DNA from: Ruminococcus difficilis
GTDB lineage: Bacteria; Bacillota_A; Clostridia; Oscillospirales; Acutalibacteraceae
NCBI RefSeq assembly: GCF_016680995.1
Contig: NZ_JAEQMG010000040.1
Location: forward strand, 1 to 64,000
Length of the DNA stretch: 64,000 bases
Direction of reading: 5' to 3'
The notes beneath the pieces were generated by a model. It saw nothing but the letters and a program-made list of their open reading frames with translations, was not told the origin of the DNA and searched no databases. Numbering within the stretch: position 1 is the stretch's first letter; each line of letters starts with the position of its first letter. Position numbers and translations under genes: made by a program. Shown here in pieces: positions 14,240 through 23,376 of this stretch.

Positions 14240-15617
14240 ATTGATACAGCGGATCGGGATATCGGGAATAATACAAATCGCCGTGTCGCTTTGGAGCAAC
14301 ATACTTCTTGTTATTATCACACTGTCGCTTTCATCAGGCATCAAAAAAAGCAAAAGCGCTGCCGGACCGAATAACTACCAAACGCCGTTCACCAAAGAAA
14401 TCATGATTTTCTTTATCGCGGTGTTTTTCTACAACACCTTTGATATCGTCATCAATCTGATCACAGGCGTACCGGGGGATTTCAGCGTATCGATACACTA
14501 TGTGATGCTCATCGGCTATTTTGCCGTAGGCGCTTTTCAGACCTTGCTGTTTTTGCAGGTCGTCAAAAAGTATGTGGCTCAGGTAAACGGAATGGAAAGG
14601 CTGAGAAAAACTACGTTATTGATTCAGCTCCTCCATATACCCGCGCTGGTGCTTCTGGCGATCACGCCGTTCACGCATTGGCTGTTCTACCTTGATGAGC
14701 GCTCCGATTATTTTCGAGGCGCACTGTATCCGATATGGTATTACACCACGATCATATCCTTTGTTTATATCTTACTTGTTCTCGTTTTCTGCCGTCGGAA
14801 GATGGATCGGTTTATCTTTAAGGTGTTGATCACCACCTCTGTTCTGCCGATCATCGGATTTATCCTTAACATTACCTACACGGGAATCAGCTTCAACAAT
14901 ATATCCGTCACGCTTTCGGCGCTGATCGTATATGTGTTTTACGAAAGCTACCGAACCTCAACAGCTGTCAGCAGAGAGCATGAGCTCAACCGGGTGCAGC
15001 AAGAGCTATTGGAGAGCAGGCTTGCGACAGAGCAGGCGAACAATGAAATGCTGATGGCGCAGATCCAGCCGCATTTTATCAGCAATTCGCTGATGGCGCT
15101 GCGCGCGCAGTGTACCGAATATCCTGAGATATATGAAAGCATCACCAACTTTTCCATGTACCTACGTTCTCATTTTGAAGCGCTCAGCGGTTCCAATAAA
15201 ATGATCTCCTTTGAAAAGGAAATGGAGAATACCGAAGCCTACCTCGCCTTGGAACAGCAGAACTTCGGAGATCGCCTGAACGTGATCTATCACATCGAGT
15301 GCGACGACTTCATGCTTCCGCCGCTGACCGTACAGCCGCTTGTCGAGAACGCTGTGCGCCACGGTATCGGCACCTATGACGAGGGCGGCGATGTACAGAT
15401 CAGCTCCCGCAGAGAGCCGGGCGGTATCGTCATTGAAGTGATCGACAACGGCTCCGGCAAAAGCAATATCACACAACAGCAGACCGAACGCCGCGGGATC
15501 GGTATCGAAAACGTCCGTTCGCGGCTGCGGTCGATCACGGGCGGCGAGCTGGAGGTCATCACCAACGAGAGCGGCACCACGGCAAGGATCACGCTGCCCG
15601 AGCCGATAGGAGAATGA
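14232..15617 (+). CDS. LytS/YesM-type sensor histidine kinase with 7-TM-like N-terminus
   Basis: A protein of 461 residues. The N-terminal about 230 residues contain roughly seven hydrophobic segments in the manner of a 7TMR sensor, with no separate extracytoplasmic domain. A coiled-coil segment (about 240-275) leads to the His_kinase domain with phospho-acceptor His281 in QIQPHFISNSL. The ATPase domain has PLTVQPLVENAVRHGIG (N box), DNGSG and RGIGIENVRSRL. ATG 14232 is preferred because GAAGG lies 9 nt upstream; ATG 14223 would touch the GAAGG. The stop overlaps an upstream ATG of the response regulator gene. Confidence 0.88.
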   Translation: MNELIQRIGISGIIQIAVSLWSNILLVIITLSLSSGIKKSKSAAGPNNYQTPFTKEIMIFFIAVFFYNTFDIVINLITGVPGDFSVSIHYVMLIGYFAVGAFQTLLFLQVVKKYVAQVNGMERLRKTTLLIQLLHIPALVLLAITPFTHWLFYLDERSDYFRGALYPIWYYTTIISFVYILLVLVFCRRKMDRFIFKVLITTSVLPIIGFILNITYTGISFNNISVTLSALIVYVFYESYRTSTAVSREHELNRVQQELLESRLATEQANNEMLMAQIQPHFISNSLMALRAQCTEYPEIYESITNFSMYLRSHFEALSGSNKMISFEKEMENTEAYLALEQQNFGDRLNVIYHIECDDFMLPPLTVQPLVENAVRHGIGTYDEGGDVQISSRREPGGIVIEVIDNGSGKSNITQQQTERRGIGIENVRSRLRSITGGELEVITNESGTTARITLPEPIGE

Positions 15618-15619
15618 TT

Positions 15620-16324
15620 ATGAAAACCTTATCCTTAGACGATCAAAAGACAGCAACCGATTTAATGACCTTTATGCTGCACAAGCTCGATCCCGCGGGC
15701 ACGCACCTTGCGGCAAATTCCGTCAGCGAGGCGATGGCGCTGCTCAGCGACGACATACAGATACTCTTTCTCGATATCGAAATGCCGGGACTCAACGGGA
15801 TCCAATTCGCCGACAAAGTCCGACAGGAACACAAAGAGCTCAACATCATATTTGTCACCGGTCATCCGGAATACAGCTATGAAGCGTACGGCGTCCGTCC
15901 CAGCGGATTTCTCGCAAAGCCGGTCGCCGAAAAGGACATCGAGCGTGAGTTGAAGGAGCTGCGATATCCCATCTCGAAGGCACAGCCGCGTCTGATGGTG
16001 CAGTGCAGTCCCTTTGCGGTTTTTGCAAACGATAAACCGCTCGGCTTCAAGCGCCAGTCAACAACAGAGCTTTTTGCGTACCTTGTTTACAAAAAAGGTG
16101 CTTACTGTACCAACGGCGAGATCATTGCGGCGCTGTGGGGCGGAGATGTACAGAAACAGCCGTACCTGCGCAAGCTGATCAGCGATATGCGCTCGGGTTT
16201 TCGAAGCGTCGGCGCGGAGGATGTGATCTTAAAAAAATACGGCGAGATCTGCGCGAATATCAATATGTTTCAAATCACCGGAGATCCGCAAATCATCGCG
16301 GAGGAATTCAGGTGGATAGAATAA
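15620..16324 (+). CDS. Response regulator with C-terminal winged-helix domain
   Basis: A protein of 234 residues. The N-terminal REC domain has Asp52 (FLDIEMPGLNG), the Thr of FVTGHPEYS and Lys in LAKPV, the pattern usual for partners of LytS-like kinases. The C-terminal part (about 130-234) is not LytTR. FKRQSTTELFAYLVYKKGAY, LWGGDVQKQPYLRKLISDMR and a final small strand resemble the winged-helix DNA-binding region seen in SARP/OmpR-like activators. ATG 15620 sits 7 nt after AGGAG. It is coupled to the kinase. An adjacent plausible target is the exoprotease gene downstream, but that is a guess. Confidence 0.82.
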   Translation: MKTLSLDDQKTATDLMTFMLHKLDPAGTHLAANSVSEAMALLSDDIQILFLDIEMPGLNGIQFADKVRQEHKELNIIFVTGHPEYSYEAYGVRPSGFLAKPVAEKDIERELKELRYPISKAQPRLMVQCSPFAVFANDKPLGFKRQSTTELFAYLVYKKGAYCTNGEIIAALWGGDVQKQPYLRKLISDMRSGFRSVGAEDVILKKYGEICANINMFQITGDPQIIAEEFRWIE

Positions 16325-16332
16325 TACTTTTC

Positions 16333-16367
16333 AGAGGACAGCTTGGATAAGCCGTCCTCTTTTTTTG
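16333..16367 (+). terminator. Terminator of the kinase-regulator operon
   Basis: AGAGGACAGCTT / AAGCCGTCCTCT stem-loop followed by seven T, eight bases after the regulator stop. Confidence 0.88.
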
Positions 16368-16504
16368 AAAAAGATTTGGGTATTTGCGGTTAAAAAGACC
16401 TTCCTTGTAAATTTCGTTATATTGCACAAAATACGATTGATATCTTTGGTGAGATTATAATTCTTATATAGAAACTTGTCACGGTTTGTGTACAGTTTGT
16501 CTGC

Positions 16505-16510
16505 TATAAT
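16505..16510 (+). promoter_or_regulatory. -10 box of the exoprotease gene
   Basis: A consensus TATAAT lies 53 bp before the start codon. No good -35 box stands at the normal distance; GGTTTG 16 bp upstream is the best match. This may mean an activator is needed, and the response regulator encoded just upstream is a candidate. Confidence 0.45.
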
Positions 16511-16563
16511 ACAATATGGTGTTTTGTTATAAAGTTAAATACTTTAAAAAACGGAGGCCTTTC

Positions 16564-19500
16564 ATGAAAAAGAGCATGAAGAAAATGATCAGTATTCTGC
16601 TTGCGATCGTGATGATCGCGAGTATGTTCTCGGTACTGCCGCTCTCGGCGAGCGCAGCAGGCGAGGGAGATTTGCCTTCCTCGTTCGATCTCAGAGACCG
16701 CGACGTTGTGACCTCGGCGAAGCAGCAGGACCCGTGGAGCACCTGTTGGGCTTTCGGCAGCACGGCGGCAGCTGAGATCAGCATTCTGTCTATGCTGAAG
16801 GATAAAGGCAAGGGCATAGACGCTTCGGACCTTGACCTGTCTGAAAAGCATCTTGCATGGTTCGGCGCAAATCCGATCACTGAAGCGGTCGATCCCATGC
16901 AGGCAGGCGAGGGTATGTATGTAACAAACAAAGAAGATGTACCGAACATCACCTATAATAACGGCGCATACGGCGTTAATGTTTCAACCCTGTTTGCTTC
17001 CGGTATCGGTCCCGTATATGAGAAATATTTTCCGTATCAGGGCGACGAAGCTATCACAGAGGTGCAGTTCCTGAAAAAGTATCCCGAGAAGGGCAGGGCA
17101 ACTGCGATCCAGGCCTTTGTGGATCAGACCGGTATGACGCCGGAGGAATTGATACAGGATCCGGATGCGGCGGATGCACAGGGATATCTCCGTTATCTGC
17201 GCAGAGAAGGTTATCTGACTGAACCCGATAACACCAAGCTTACCGCAGAGATGGTGGAGGAAGCGACCTTAAAACAGTACATCGACGGTTCCGCAACCAC
17301 CAATTGTTATGCAAAACAGGCGGATTGGTCTATCCCGGAATACTCGACCATAGAAGGTGAAGAATGCCTGAGCCGCAACGTCAGCTCCGGCTTTACGATG
17401 GTGGACGGCAACCGCCTACCCGATCTGTTCAACGTAGATGAAAACAAAAAATGGGAGAGCGTCAACTGGGATGGCGTCAATGCGGTCAAAGCCGAGCTGT
17501 ATGCGGGACACGGCGTCACCGCAGGCCTCAAGGCGGATACCTCTGCGCCCGGCGAGGTTTCGGAGAATCCTATGATGAACGAAGAAACATGGGCGCACTA
17601 TACAAATGAAGATCTGAATACGAATCATATGATCTGCATTGTCGGCTGGGACGACGATTATTCCGCCTCCAACTTCTTGGAAGGAAAACAGCCTCCCGGA
17701 AACGGCGCATGGCTTTGCAAAAACTCATGGGGCTCCGAGGTGGATTATACGGAGCTCGAAGGCGGCGGAACGATCGGATATTACGAATGGGGTATTGAAG
17801 AAAACGGAAAGCATACCGGCTATTTCTGGGTCTCTTACTACGACAAGACCCTGAGCTGCTGCGAGAGCATGACCTTTGACACCGACCTTTCGGAAGCCGA
17901 CGGAGAGCTTGTCGTCAGAATGTACGATTATATGCCGTCGCTTATCGGCGTCCGTACAAGTCAGATCACGAATATCCAGGACAGCGGTCTTCTTAAGACG
18001 GCGAACGTTTTTGTCAACGATTCCGGAGCCGACGTCAATCTTGCCTCTGTTTCCACCAAGACCGCTTACCCGAACGCAAATGTGAAATACTCCGTCTATC
18101 TGCTGAATGATAACGCGGCAAATCCGGAGGACGGCACGCTGCTCGGCACAAAGACAGCCGCCTATGAATATGCCGGCTTCCACCGTGAAAATCTGGACGG
18201 CTCGATCACCATCAAAAAAGGCGGGAAGTTTGCCGTTGTAGCGGAAGAAACCGTTGTTAAAAACGGAGCGACGATGTACGAATACGCTGTGAACGCGTCC
18301 TATTCCAAATCGTACGCGGAAGCGGTAAAGACTGCGGAAGCCGAAAGCGGTATCTCCTCTGACGACAGAGACAGAAACGCCGACGAATACGGCGTCGCAG
18401 TCGTCAATAAGGGCGAGAGCTTCGTCTTTGAGGATGGTACATGGACAGACTGGAGCGAATACGAGCCCAGAGTCCAAAATCTCAACGATTATGCAATCGA
18501 TAATTTCAGCATCAAAGCGTATATGATCGCAAAGACCCCCGAGCCGGAGATCATCCTGGGCGACGTCGACGGCGACGGTGTGGTTGATGTAACGGACGCG
18601 ACCCTGATCCAGCGCTATGATGTAAAAATGGCTAAGCTCGACGATTGGCAGCTCAAGGCGGCGGATGTTGACGGCGACGGCGAGGTCACCATCCTCGACG
18701 TGACATGGATCCAACGCTATATCGCGGAGATGAAAGCGCCCGAGGGTATCGGAAAGCCCATCAAGGACTACACGGAAAAGAAGCTTCCTGTTTATCGCGA
18801 GACAATGGACAGCGACGAGACTGTCAATGTCCGTATGTACGGCGACGTACCCTACATGAAGATCGACGAGTATTACAACCAGCTTTATTTCACGGGCGCC
18901 GACGCATATCCTGAGGAAGCGTCCGAAATGACCGTGACCCGCAGCGGCAGCAGATATGTTACCACTGCCTATAACGGCGTAAAGGGTACCTTTGACGCTG
19001 AAGCGGATACCCTCAATATTGAAAACCTTGAAACGTACACGGCAACGCCGTATTATACGATCCTTCTCGATAAAGAGGGGGATCCCAGCGCGCCCTTTGT
19101 GAGGAACACATCGACCGACTATACAGGTGAAGTCAAGCCGGTAGCGGTTGATCTTAGTCAATACGGCATCAATGTCATCGGCGACGGCGATGAGCTTTGG
19201 GTTCCGCTGGGGTTGCTCCAGTATACCTTCTGTTCTCCCTATAGCTATGTAGCGTTCTATAACGGCAAAGGTATTTATATAGAAGACGGTATGAGCATTT
19301 TGCAGAAGCAAAACGCTAAGAGTCTTGACCCGAATTACTATGATTTTACCAAAGAAGAACGTTCGCAGCAAAAGATTGATTATGACTACGGCTGCCTCTG
19401 CTACTATGTTGATACCTTCTACGGATATCCCGAAAGATGCAGATTAGCCGACAGTATCAGAGCAGTCGGTCTTGACAAGACGCTCGACAAGACGATAGAC

Positions 19501-20493
19501 GGTATGAAGCTCCCGCTTGTCAAGCAGTATTTGACGTCGAAGGATATGGGCGATTATGCGCTCGGATTGTTATGCCTCTTCATGTTCGGATGTGACGACG
19601 GCGGACACACAGCCTTCAACGATGTGATATGGGCTGCTCCGGACGTGACCGCAACATGGAGAGAAAAACGTATGGCGGCAGGCATCGACTATACCGAAAA
19701 GACAAATCAGTCCGAGGCGTCTATGGCTGCTCTCAGCGCCACGCTCACCGGGCTTGACCCCGCCGACTATGACCGCTTCGAAAGACTCGTGTACAGCAAC
19801 GACGACGGCGCGTATTACATGGAAAAGGGCGATACCGCTATGTTCGTTGTCGCGGGAGGTTACTTCTGCGACCGCGCCGGATGGACAGCATATTATAATG
19901 ACAAAACCATCAACGAGCTGCCGGCTGATACCCTCGGCTCTCTGTCAAAGGCGCTGGAAAAGGCAAAGTCCAATGCCTCTATCAAGAAATTCGTTGTGAA
20001 TATCGCGATGTGTAACGGCGGCGAAAGCGGCTTCTCTACTTATATTTCCAAGCTGATGTCCGGTCAGACATACCGTCATCAGTTCAACGAATTCTCCGGT
20101 CAGGATGAAATGCTCCACTATAATGTGGATATGAACTTCGACCGCGTCTTCGATGAAAAGGACGACGAGGTAACTTATCCGTTCACCTTTGCTGTAGTAG
20201 CAGGCGCGCAGTCCTATTCGGCGGCGAACTATCTTGCAAATATGGCTAAGGATAACGGAATCGCTCTGCTCGGCGAGACCACCGGCGGCGGCGCGTGCGC
20301 TCCGCAGCATACGACCGAATCCGAAGGTCTTACCTTCAATCTTTCCAGCCGCTACAAGCTGATGGATAAGAACAACAAGCACGTCGACTTCGGCGTTGAT
20401 CCTGACTTTGTCCTCACGAAGGACAATAACGGCACACCGGATTATTCCGATTACTTCAACCTCGACGTCATCGGAAATATGGTGGACGAATAA
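16564..20493 (+). CDS. Secreted papain-family (C1) protease with internal dockerin and C-terminal S41-like domain
   Basis: A protein of 1309 residues. Signal peptide at about 1-30 (ISILLAIVMIASMFSVL, cleavage near ASA-AG). The papain-type domain has Cys61 (STCWAF) preceded by an oxyanion Gln, His355 (NHMICIVGWDDDYS) and Asn387 (KNSWGS), so the catalytic triad looks intact; the 200-residue insert is typical of bacterial C1 enzymes. A type I dockerin lies in the middle, about 665-725 (GDVDGDGVVDVTDATLIQRY and DVDGDGEVTILDVTWIQRY). The C-terminal about 550 residues end in an S41/tail-specific-protease-like domain with candidate nucleophile Ser about 1217 (GAQSYSAANYL) and LLGETTGGGA. GGAGG lies 6 nt before ATG. 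Dockerins usually end a protein, so this order is unusual. It would be docked on a cell-surface scaffold. Confidence 0.88.
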   Translation: MKKSMKKMISILLAIVMIASMFSVLPLSASAAGEGDLPSSFDLRDRDVVTSAKQQDPWSTCWAFGSTAAAEISILSMLKDKGKGIDASDLDLSEKHLAWFGANPITEAVDPMQAGEGMYVTNKEDVPNITYNNGAYGVNVSTLFASGIGPVYEKYFPYQGDEAITEVQFLKKYPEKGRATAIQAFVDQTGMTPEELIQDPDAADAQGYLRYLRREGYLTEPDNTKLTAEMVEEATLKQYIDGSATTNCYAKQADWSIPEYSTIEGEECLSRNVSSGFTMVDGNRLPDLFNVDENKKWESVNWDGVNAVKAELYAGHGVTAGLKADTSAPGEVSENPMMNEETWAHYTNEDLNTNHMICIVGWDDDYSASNFLEGKQPPGNGAWLCKNSWGSEVDYTELEGGGTIGYYEWGIEENGKHTGYFWVSYYDKTLSCCESMTFDTDLSEADGELVVRMYDYMPSLIGVRTSQITNIQDSGLLKTANVFVNDSGADVNLASVSTKTAYPNANVKYSVYLLNDNAANPEDGTLLGTKTAAYEYAGFHRENLDGSITIKKGGKFAVVAEETVVKNGATMYEYAVNASYSKSYAEAVKTAEAESGISSDDRDRNADEYGVAVVNKGESFVFEDGTWTDWSEYEPRVQNLNDYAIDNFSIKAYMIAKTPEPEIILGDVDGDGVVDVTDATLIQRYDVKMAKLDDWQLKAADVDGDGEVTILDVTWIQRYIAEMKAPEGIGKPIKDYTEKKLPVYRETMDSDETVNVRMYGDVPYMKIDEYYNQLYFTGADAYPEEASEMTVTRSGSRYVTTAYNGVKGTFDAEADTLNIENLETYTATPYYTILLDKEGDPSAPFVRNTSTDYTGEVKPVAVDLSQYGINVIGDGDELWVPLGLLQYTFCSPYSYVAFYNGKGIYIEDGMSILQKQNAKSLDPNYYDFTKEERSQQKIDYDYGCLCYYVDTFYGYPERCRLADSIRAVGLDKTLDKTIDGMKLPLVKQYLTSKDMGDYALGLLCLFMFGCDDGGHTAFNDVIWAAPDVTATWREKRMAAGIDYTEKTNQSEASMAALSATLTGLDPADYDRFERLVYSNDDGAYYMEKGDTAMFVVAGGYFCDRAGWTAYYNDKTINELPADTLGSLSKALEKAKSNASIKKFVVNIAMCNGGESGFSTYISKLMSGQTYRHQFNEFSGQDEMLHYNVDMNFDRVFDEKDDEVTYPFTFAVVAGAQSYSAANYLANMAKDNGIALLGETTGGGACAPQHTTESEGLTFNLSSRYKLMDKNNKHVDFGVDPDFVLTKDNNGTPDYSDYFNLDVIGNMVDE

Positions 20494-21003
20494 TACAATC
20501 CGTCATTCACGACCAAAACTGTTCCCGTACTGCGCAGCAGCCTCGACAGCACCGAGACCGCGACCCTGCGCGTCTATGCCGATCAGCCCGATGTTCCTTA
20601 TATGAACGTAAGGACTTTTACGATCAGTTCTATACGATCGGTACCGATCTCACCGAGGGCATGACATGCACAAAGTCGGGAAGCAACTACGCCGTGCTGA
20701 CCAGCAGCAAGTCTTTCTCCTGCGGCAACGCCTATCCGTGGTTCATGCATGAGCACGACGCGATGATCCTCGGACAAAAGAGCTACGGCGGTGCCTGCGC
20801 GATCCGTAAAGGCAGCGTCGGCGGCATTGGAATCCAGTGTTCCGCGGCGACCAGCGCTACCATTTTCGACGACGGCAGCAGTGTGGACTTTGGCTGTCCT
20901 GTGGACGCTGACCTGATGACCGACGGTAATAATCCTTACGAAAACTTCTACGATCTGAGCCTGATCAGTCAGAAGATGAATGAATTCTTTGCAGCCGGCT
21001 GAG
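20494..21003 (+). pseudogene. Decayed partial duplicate of the S41-like region
   Basis: Directly after the stop of the exoprotease the sequence again encodes its post-dockerin region. LDSTETATLRVYADQPDVPYM parallels the DSDETVNVRMYGDVPYM segment, then after a frameshift near 20607 the frame continues KDFYDQFYTIGTDL. It jumps to SYGGACA and SVDFGCPVDADL, which match the C-terminal GGGACA and HVDFGVDPDFVL. At least 300 residues between are deleted. It has no start site and is clearly non-functional as a protease. Confidence 0.8.
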
Positions 21004-21054
21004 TAGCTTTGCAGAGAAAGCTCTGACAGAATAATTGATACGATGGAGGAAACG

Positions 21055-21432
21055 ATGAAAATCACCAGCTTTAATCCTTTTGTTGTAACTGAACAGGTCG
21101 ATGATACGATCAAGCTGTTTGAAGCACTCGGCTTTGAACGCCGTCATACAAAGGAAGGAATCGAGATCGCGGACAGAGATGACACTGTGATTCGGATGAA
21201 GGACGCAAACGGCTTTTATCTGGATATACTGCAGTCGAACGTCGAGGCGGAACACGGCACGGCAGGCATCCGCATGAATGTGGACGATTTTGACGAGGCG
21301 TATCAAACGCTCCTGCGGCACGGCTATCAAAATGCCTACGGCGATGAAACTGTCAACACAAAATCATCCAAAGCCGCTATGATGAGATCTCCTTCCGGAT
21401 TCAGCATCAGTATCATCCAGCACATCAAATAA
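21055..21432 (+). CDS. VOC-superfamily (glyoxalase/bleomycin-resistance fold) protein
   Basis: A protein of 125 residues. A single domain has the two beta-alpha-beta-beta-beta halves: KITSFNPFVVTEQVDDTIKLF, then LDILQS, then GIRMNVDDFDEAYQTLLRHG and a final MMRSPSGFSISIIQHI strand. Such proteins bind metal or small hydrophobic ligands; the few His/Glu metal ligands expected of glyoxalase I are not all obvious, so no reaction is assigned. ATG 21055 is chosen because GGAGG lies 6 nt upstream, four codons into the frame. Confidence 0.8.
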   Translation: MKITSFNPFVVTEQVDDTIKLFEALGFERRHTKEGIEIADRDDTVIRMKDANGFYLDILQSNVEAEHGTAGIRMNVDDFDEAYQTLLRHGYQNAYGDETVNTKSSKAAMMRSPSGFSISIIQHIK

Positions 21433-21519
21433 TAAAACTATTTCGGTGAGTCAGCGCCCGGCTATGCAGGGCAGGGCGCTATCTTATAAAAATCCATATT
21501 TATTTCAAGGAGGAACACT

Positions 21520-22173
21520 ATGAAATTCCAAAATGCTGCAACAGGCGTGAAAAGAATCTTCACTGCCGAAATCCTCAAGCTGATCGCTGCTATCGTGACC
21601 GTCGTCGGTATTGTCATGACGATCGTCACTGTCGCTGCGGCAAACGCTAATTCCCAGGGCGGAACGATCGCTGCCGGTGTAGGTACCGTACTTCTGATCG
21701 CTGCCGCTTCGATCCTGGCGCTGATCGGCGGTATCATGGCGCTGGTCGGTATCATCAACGCCTCTAAGGATGAGGGCGCTTTCAAGACTGCTCTGATTCT
21801 CATTATCATCAGCTTGATCGCTGCAGTTGTCGGCGGTATCTTCTACCAGAACGCTACCGTTCAGAGCATCTGCCAGATCGTACAGAACCTGATGTCGATC
21901 TTTGTGACCGTCTTTGTCATCAAGGGTATCACCAACATTGCTGCTAAGATCGGCAACGACGAAGTCGCACAGCAGGGCAAGAGCCTTCTGACCATCATCG
22001 TCGTATTCTACGCGCTGTCTCTGATCGCCAACATCCTTGTTCTGGTATTCGGCGGTATGTTCGCTTCCGTCCTCGGCGGCGTTATCGCGATTGTTGCTAT
22101 GGTACTGAACATCATCGCGTATATCGTATATCTGTCCTTGCTGAACAAGGGCAAGAATATGCTCGCAGAATAA
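21520..22173 (+). CDS. Multi-pass membrane protein of unknown function
   Basis: A protein of 217 residues, mostly hydrophobic, with about six membrane segments beginning near 14-40 (LIAAIVTVVGIVMTIVTVAA) and ending with IVAMVLNIIAYIVYLSLL. It has no signal peptide and no conserved polar motif. It may consist of two related three-helix halves, since both contain a GG-[I/V] turn between helices. AAGGAGG lies 7 nt before ATG. I do not recognise a family with confidence. Confidence 0.75.
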   Translation: MKFQNAATGVKRIFTAEILKLIAAIVTVVGIVMTIVTVAAANANSQGGTIAAGVGTVLLIAAASILALIGGIMALVGIINASKDEGAFKTALILIIISLIAAVVGGIFYQNATVQSICQIVQNLMSIFVTVFVIKGITNIAAKIGNDEVAQQGKSLLTIIVVFYALSLIANILVLVFGGMFASVLGGVIAIVAMVLNIIAYIVYLSLLNKGKNMLAE

Positions 22174-22186
22174 TCATTCTACTATG

Positions 22187-22240
22187 TCTCCCTTTTCTAA
22201 GGGAGGTGGCACGGACACTTGTGTTCGTGACGGAGGGTTG
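22187..22240 (+). repeat. Two-stem intergenic repeat (TCCCTTT-CTAAGGGA / GAGGGTTG family)
   Basis: A TCCCTTTT-CTAAGGGA stem, then GACACTTGTGTTCGTGACG with internal pairing, ending GGAGGGTTG. A TIR-less relative of the element at 207-341, 13 bp past a stop codon. Confidence 0.65.
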
Positions 22241-22331
22241 TTTCGATCAATCCGTAATATAATGCTGCAGCCGTTCTTAAATTGAGAGCGGCTGCACTGC
22301 ATTGCCGATCGTCGGGAAGTATAATTATGCC

Positions 22332-22386
22332 GATTTCTGATAGGAAACAGGCTTTAGCGGTTTTATTCGATTTCCTATCAGAAATC
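22332..22386 (+). promoter_or_regulatory. Perfect 16-bp inverted repeat ahead of the 22409 gene
   Basis: GATTTCTGATAGGAAA (22332-22347) and TTTCCTATCAGAAATC (22371-22386) are perfect complements with a 23-nt spacer. The right arm ends 10 bp before the TAAGGAG ribosome-binding site. It could be a leader hairpin that affects translation, or a bipartite operator. No T-run follows, so it is not a simple terminator. Confidence 0.55.
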
Positions 22387-22408
22387 CACATAACGTAAGG
22401 AGTAAACA

Positions 22409-23215
22409 ATGGTTGAGGATAACAAAGCTGTGAATACCATCCCATCGGAAGAAACCGATGCGAATATAACAGAAAAAGCCGCACCCGAGGATGTTTCCGA
22501 AAACGGCGGATCAAGTGCCGAAAAGCCGGAGAAAAAATCCTTTTGGAATGAGAACAAGGTCGAGATCATCGTGGCGATCCTTCTCGGCGTGACCGCGCTG
22601 CTGACAGCGTGGGCTTCGTGGATCGGATCCCTGCACGGCGGCATCCAGGCGATCAACTTCACCAAGAGCAACAATACGTCCTCACAGGCGACTTCCGCGT
22701 ATAACCTCGGTTTACAGATGTTTCTTTCCGATATCATGACATGGAACACGATGATGGATTATTCCTTTGAAATGGCGATGGCGGAATCTGACGGCAATCA
22801 GGATAAGGTTGATCTCATCAATGAAAAGCTCAAAACATATACGGAACAGAACGCGAGCGATATCCTGATGGAGGGTATCAAATGGATGAAGGACAACGAT
22901 GAGGACAGTCCGTTCAAAATGCCGCAAATCACCGAGAAGTATTTTACGGACGCCGAAGAGAAGTCCGAGGAGGCGAGAGACCTGCTCAAAGAGGGTCAGA
23001 ATGATAACGCGCGCGGCGACGCCTATAATCTCGTGAGCGTACTCTATTCGCTGGTGCTGTTCCTGCTCGGTATCGTCGGAATATTCAAGCGGCTGCCGAA
23101 CCGTATCGGCGTTTTGTCGATCGCTTTAGTCATTCTGATCGGCGCTTTGATCTATATGCTGACGATCCCGCTGCCGACAGGCTTCAATATATGGAACTAT
23201 ATTGGATTGAAATAA
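22409..23215 (+). CDS. Membrane protein with N-terminal acidic tail and central helical domain
   Basis: A protein of 268 residues. The first about 45 residues are polar and acidic, followed by a membrane helix at about 53-75 (IIVAILLGVTALLTAWASWI). A soluble, strongly helical segment of about 120 residues comes next, then two more helices near 208-228 and 234-254. The layout resembles DUF4337-like proteins, though this is a weak impression. TAAGGAG lies 7 nt before ATG. It is probably transcribed alone, with a terminator at 23317-23353. Confidence 0.75.
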   Translation: MVEDNKAVNTIPSEETDANITEKAAPEDVSENGGSSAEKPEKKSFWNENKVEIIVAILLGVTALLTAWASWIGSLHGGIQAINFTKSNNTSSQATSAYNLGLQMFLSDIMTWNTMMDYSFEMAMAESDGNQDKVDLINEKLKTYTEQNASDILMEGIKWMKDNDEDSPFKMPQITEKYFTDAEEKSEEARDLLKEGQNDNARGDAYNLVSVLYSLVLFLLGIVGIFKRLPNRIGVLSIALVILIGALIYMLTIPLPTGFNIWNYIGLK

Positions 23216-23316
23216 ATCAACAGATTCATTTGTTTACCATGGAGAGCCTGAATATCCGCCTATTCTTCCTCGGTATGGAGGAAACAGAGAATATTCCGAT
23301 TACGGCATAAAATATA

Positions 23317-23353
23317 CCTGCCTGTTCACATCGCGTGAGCAGGCGGGTTTTTC
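23317..23353 (+). terminator. Terminator after the 22409 gene
   Basis: CCTGCCTGTTCAC / GTGAGCAGGCGGG stem (one wobble/mismatch) followed by TTTTT. Confidence 0.75.
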
Positions 23354-23376
23354 ACATCAGGTTTTTACGGATAATA

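Noticed and set aside
17725..19371. Open frame of about 550 codons on the minus strand inside the exoprotease gene
   Set aside because: It is a shadow of the codon pattern of the plus-strand protease, which carries intact motifs and a dockerin across the same bases.
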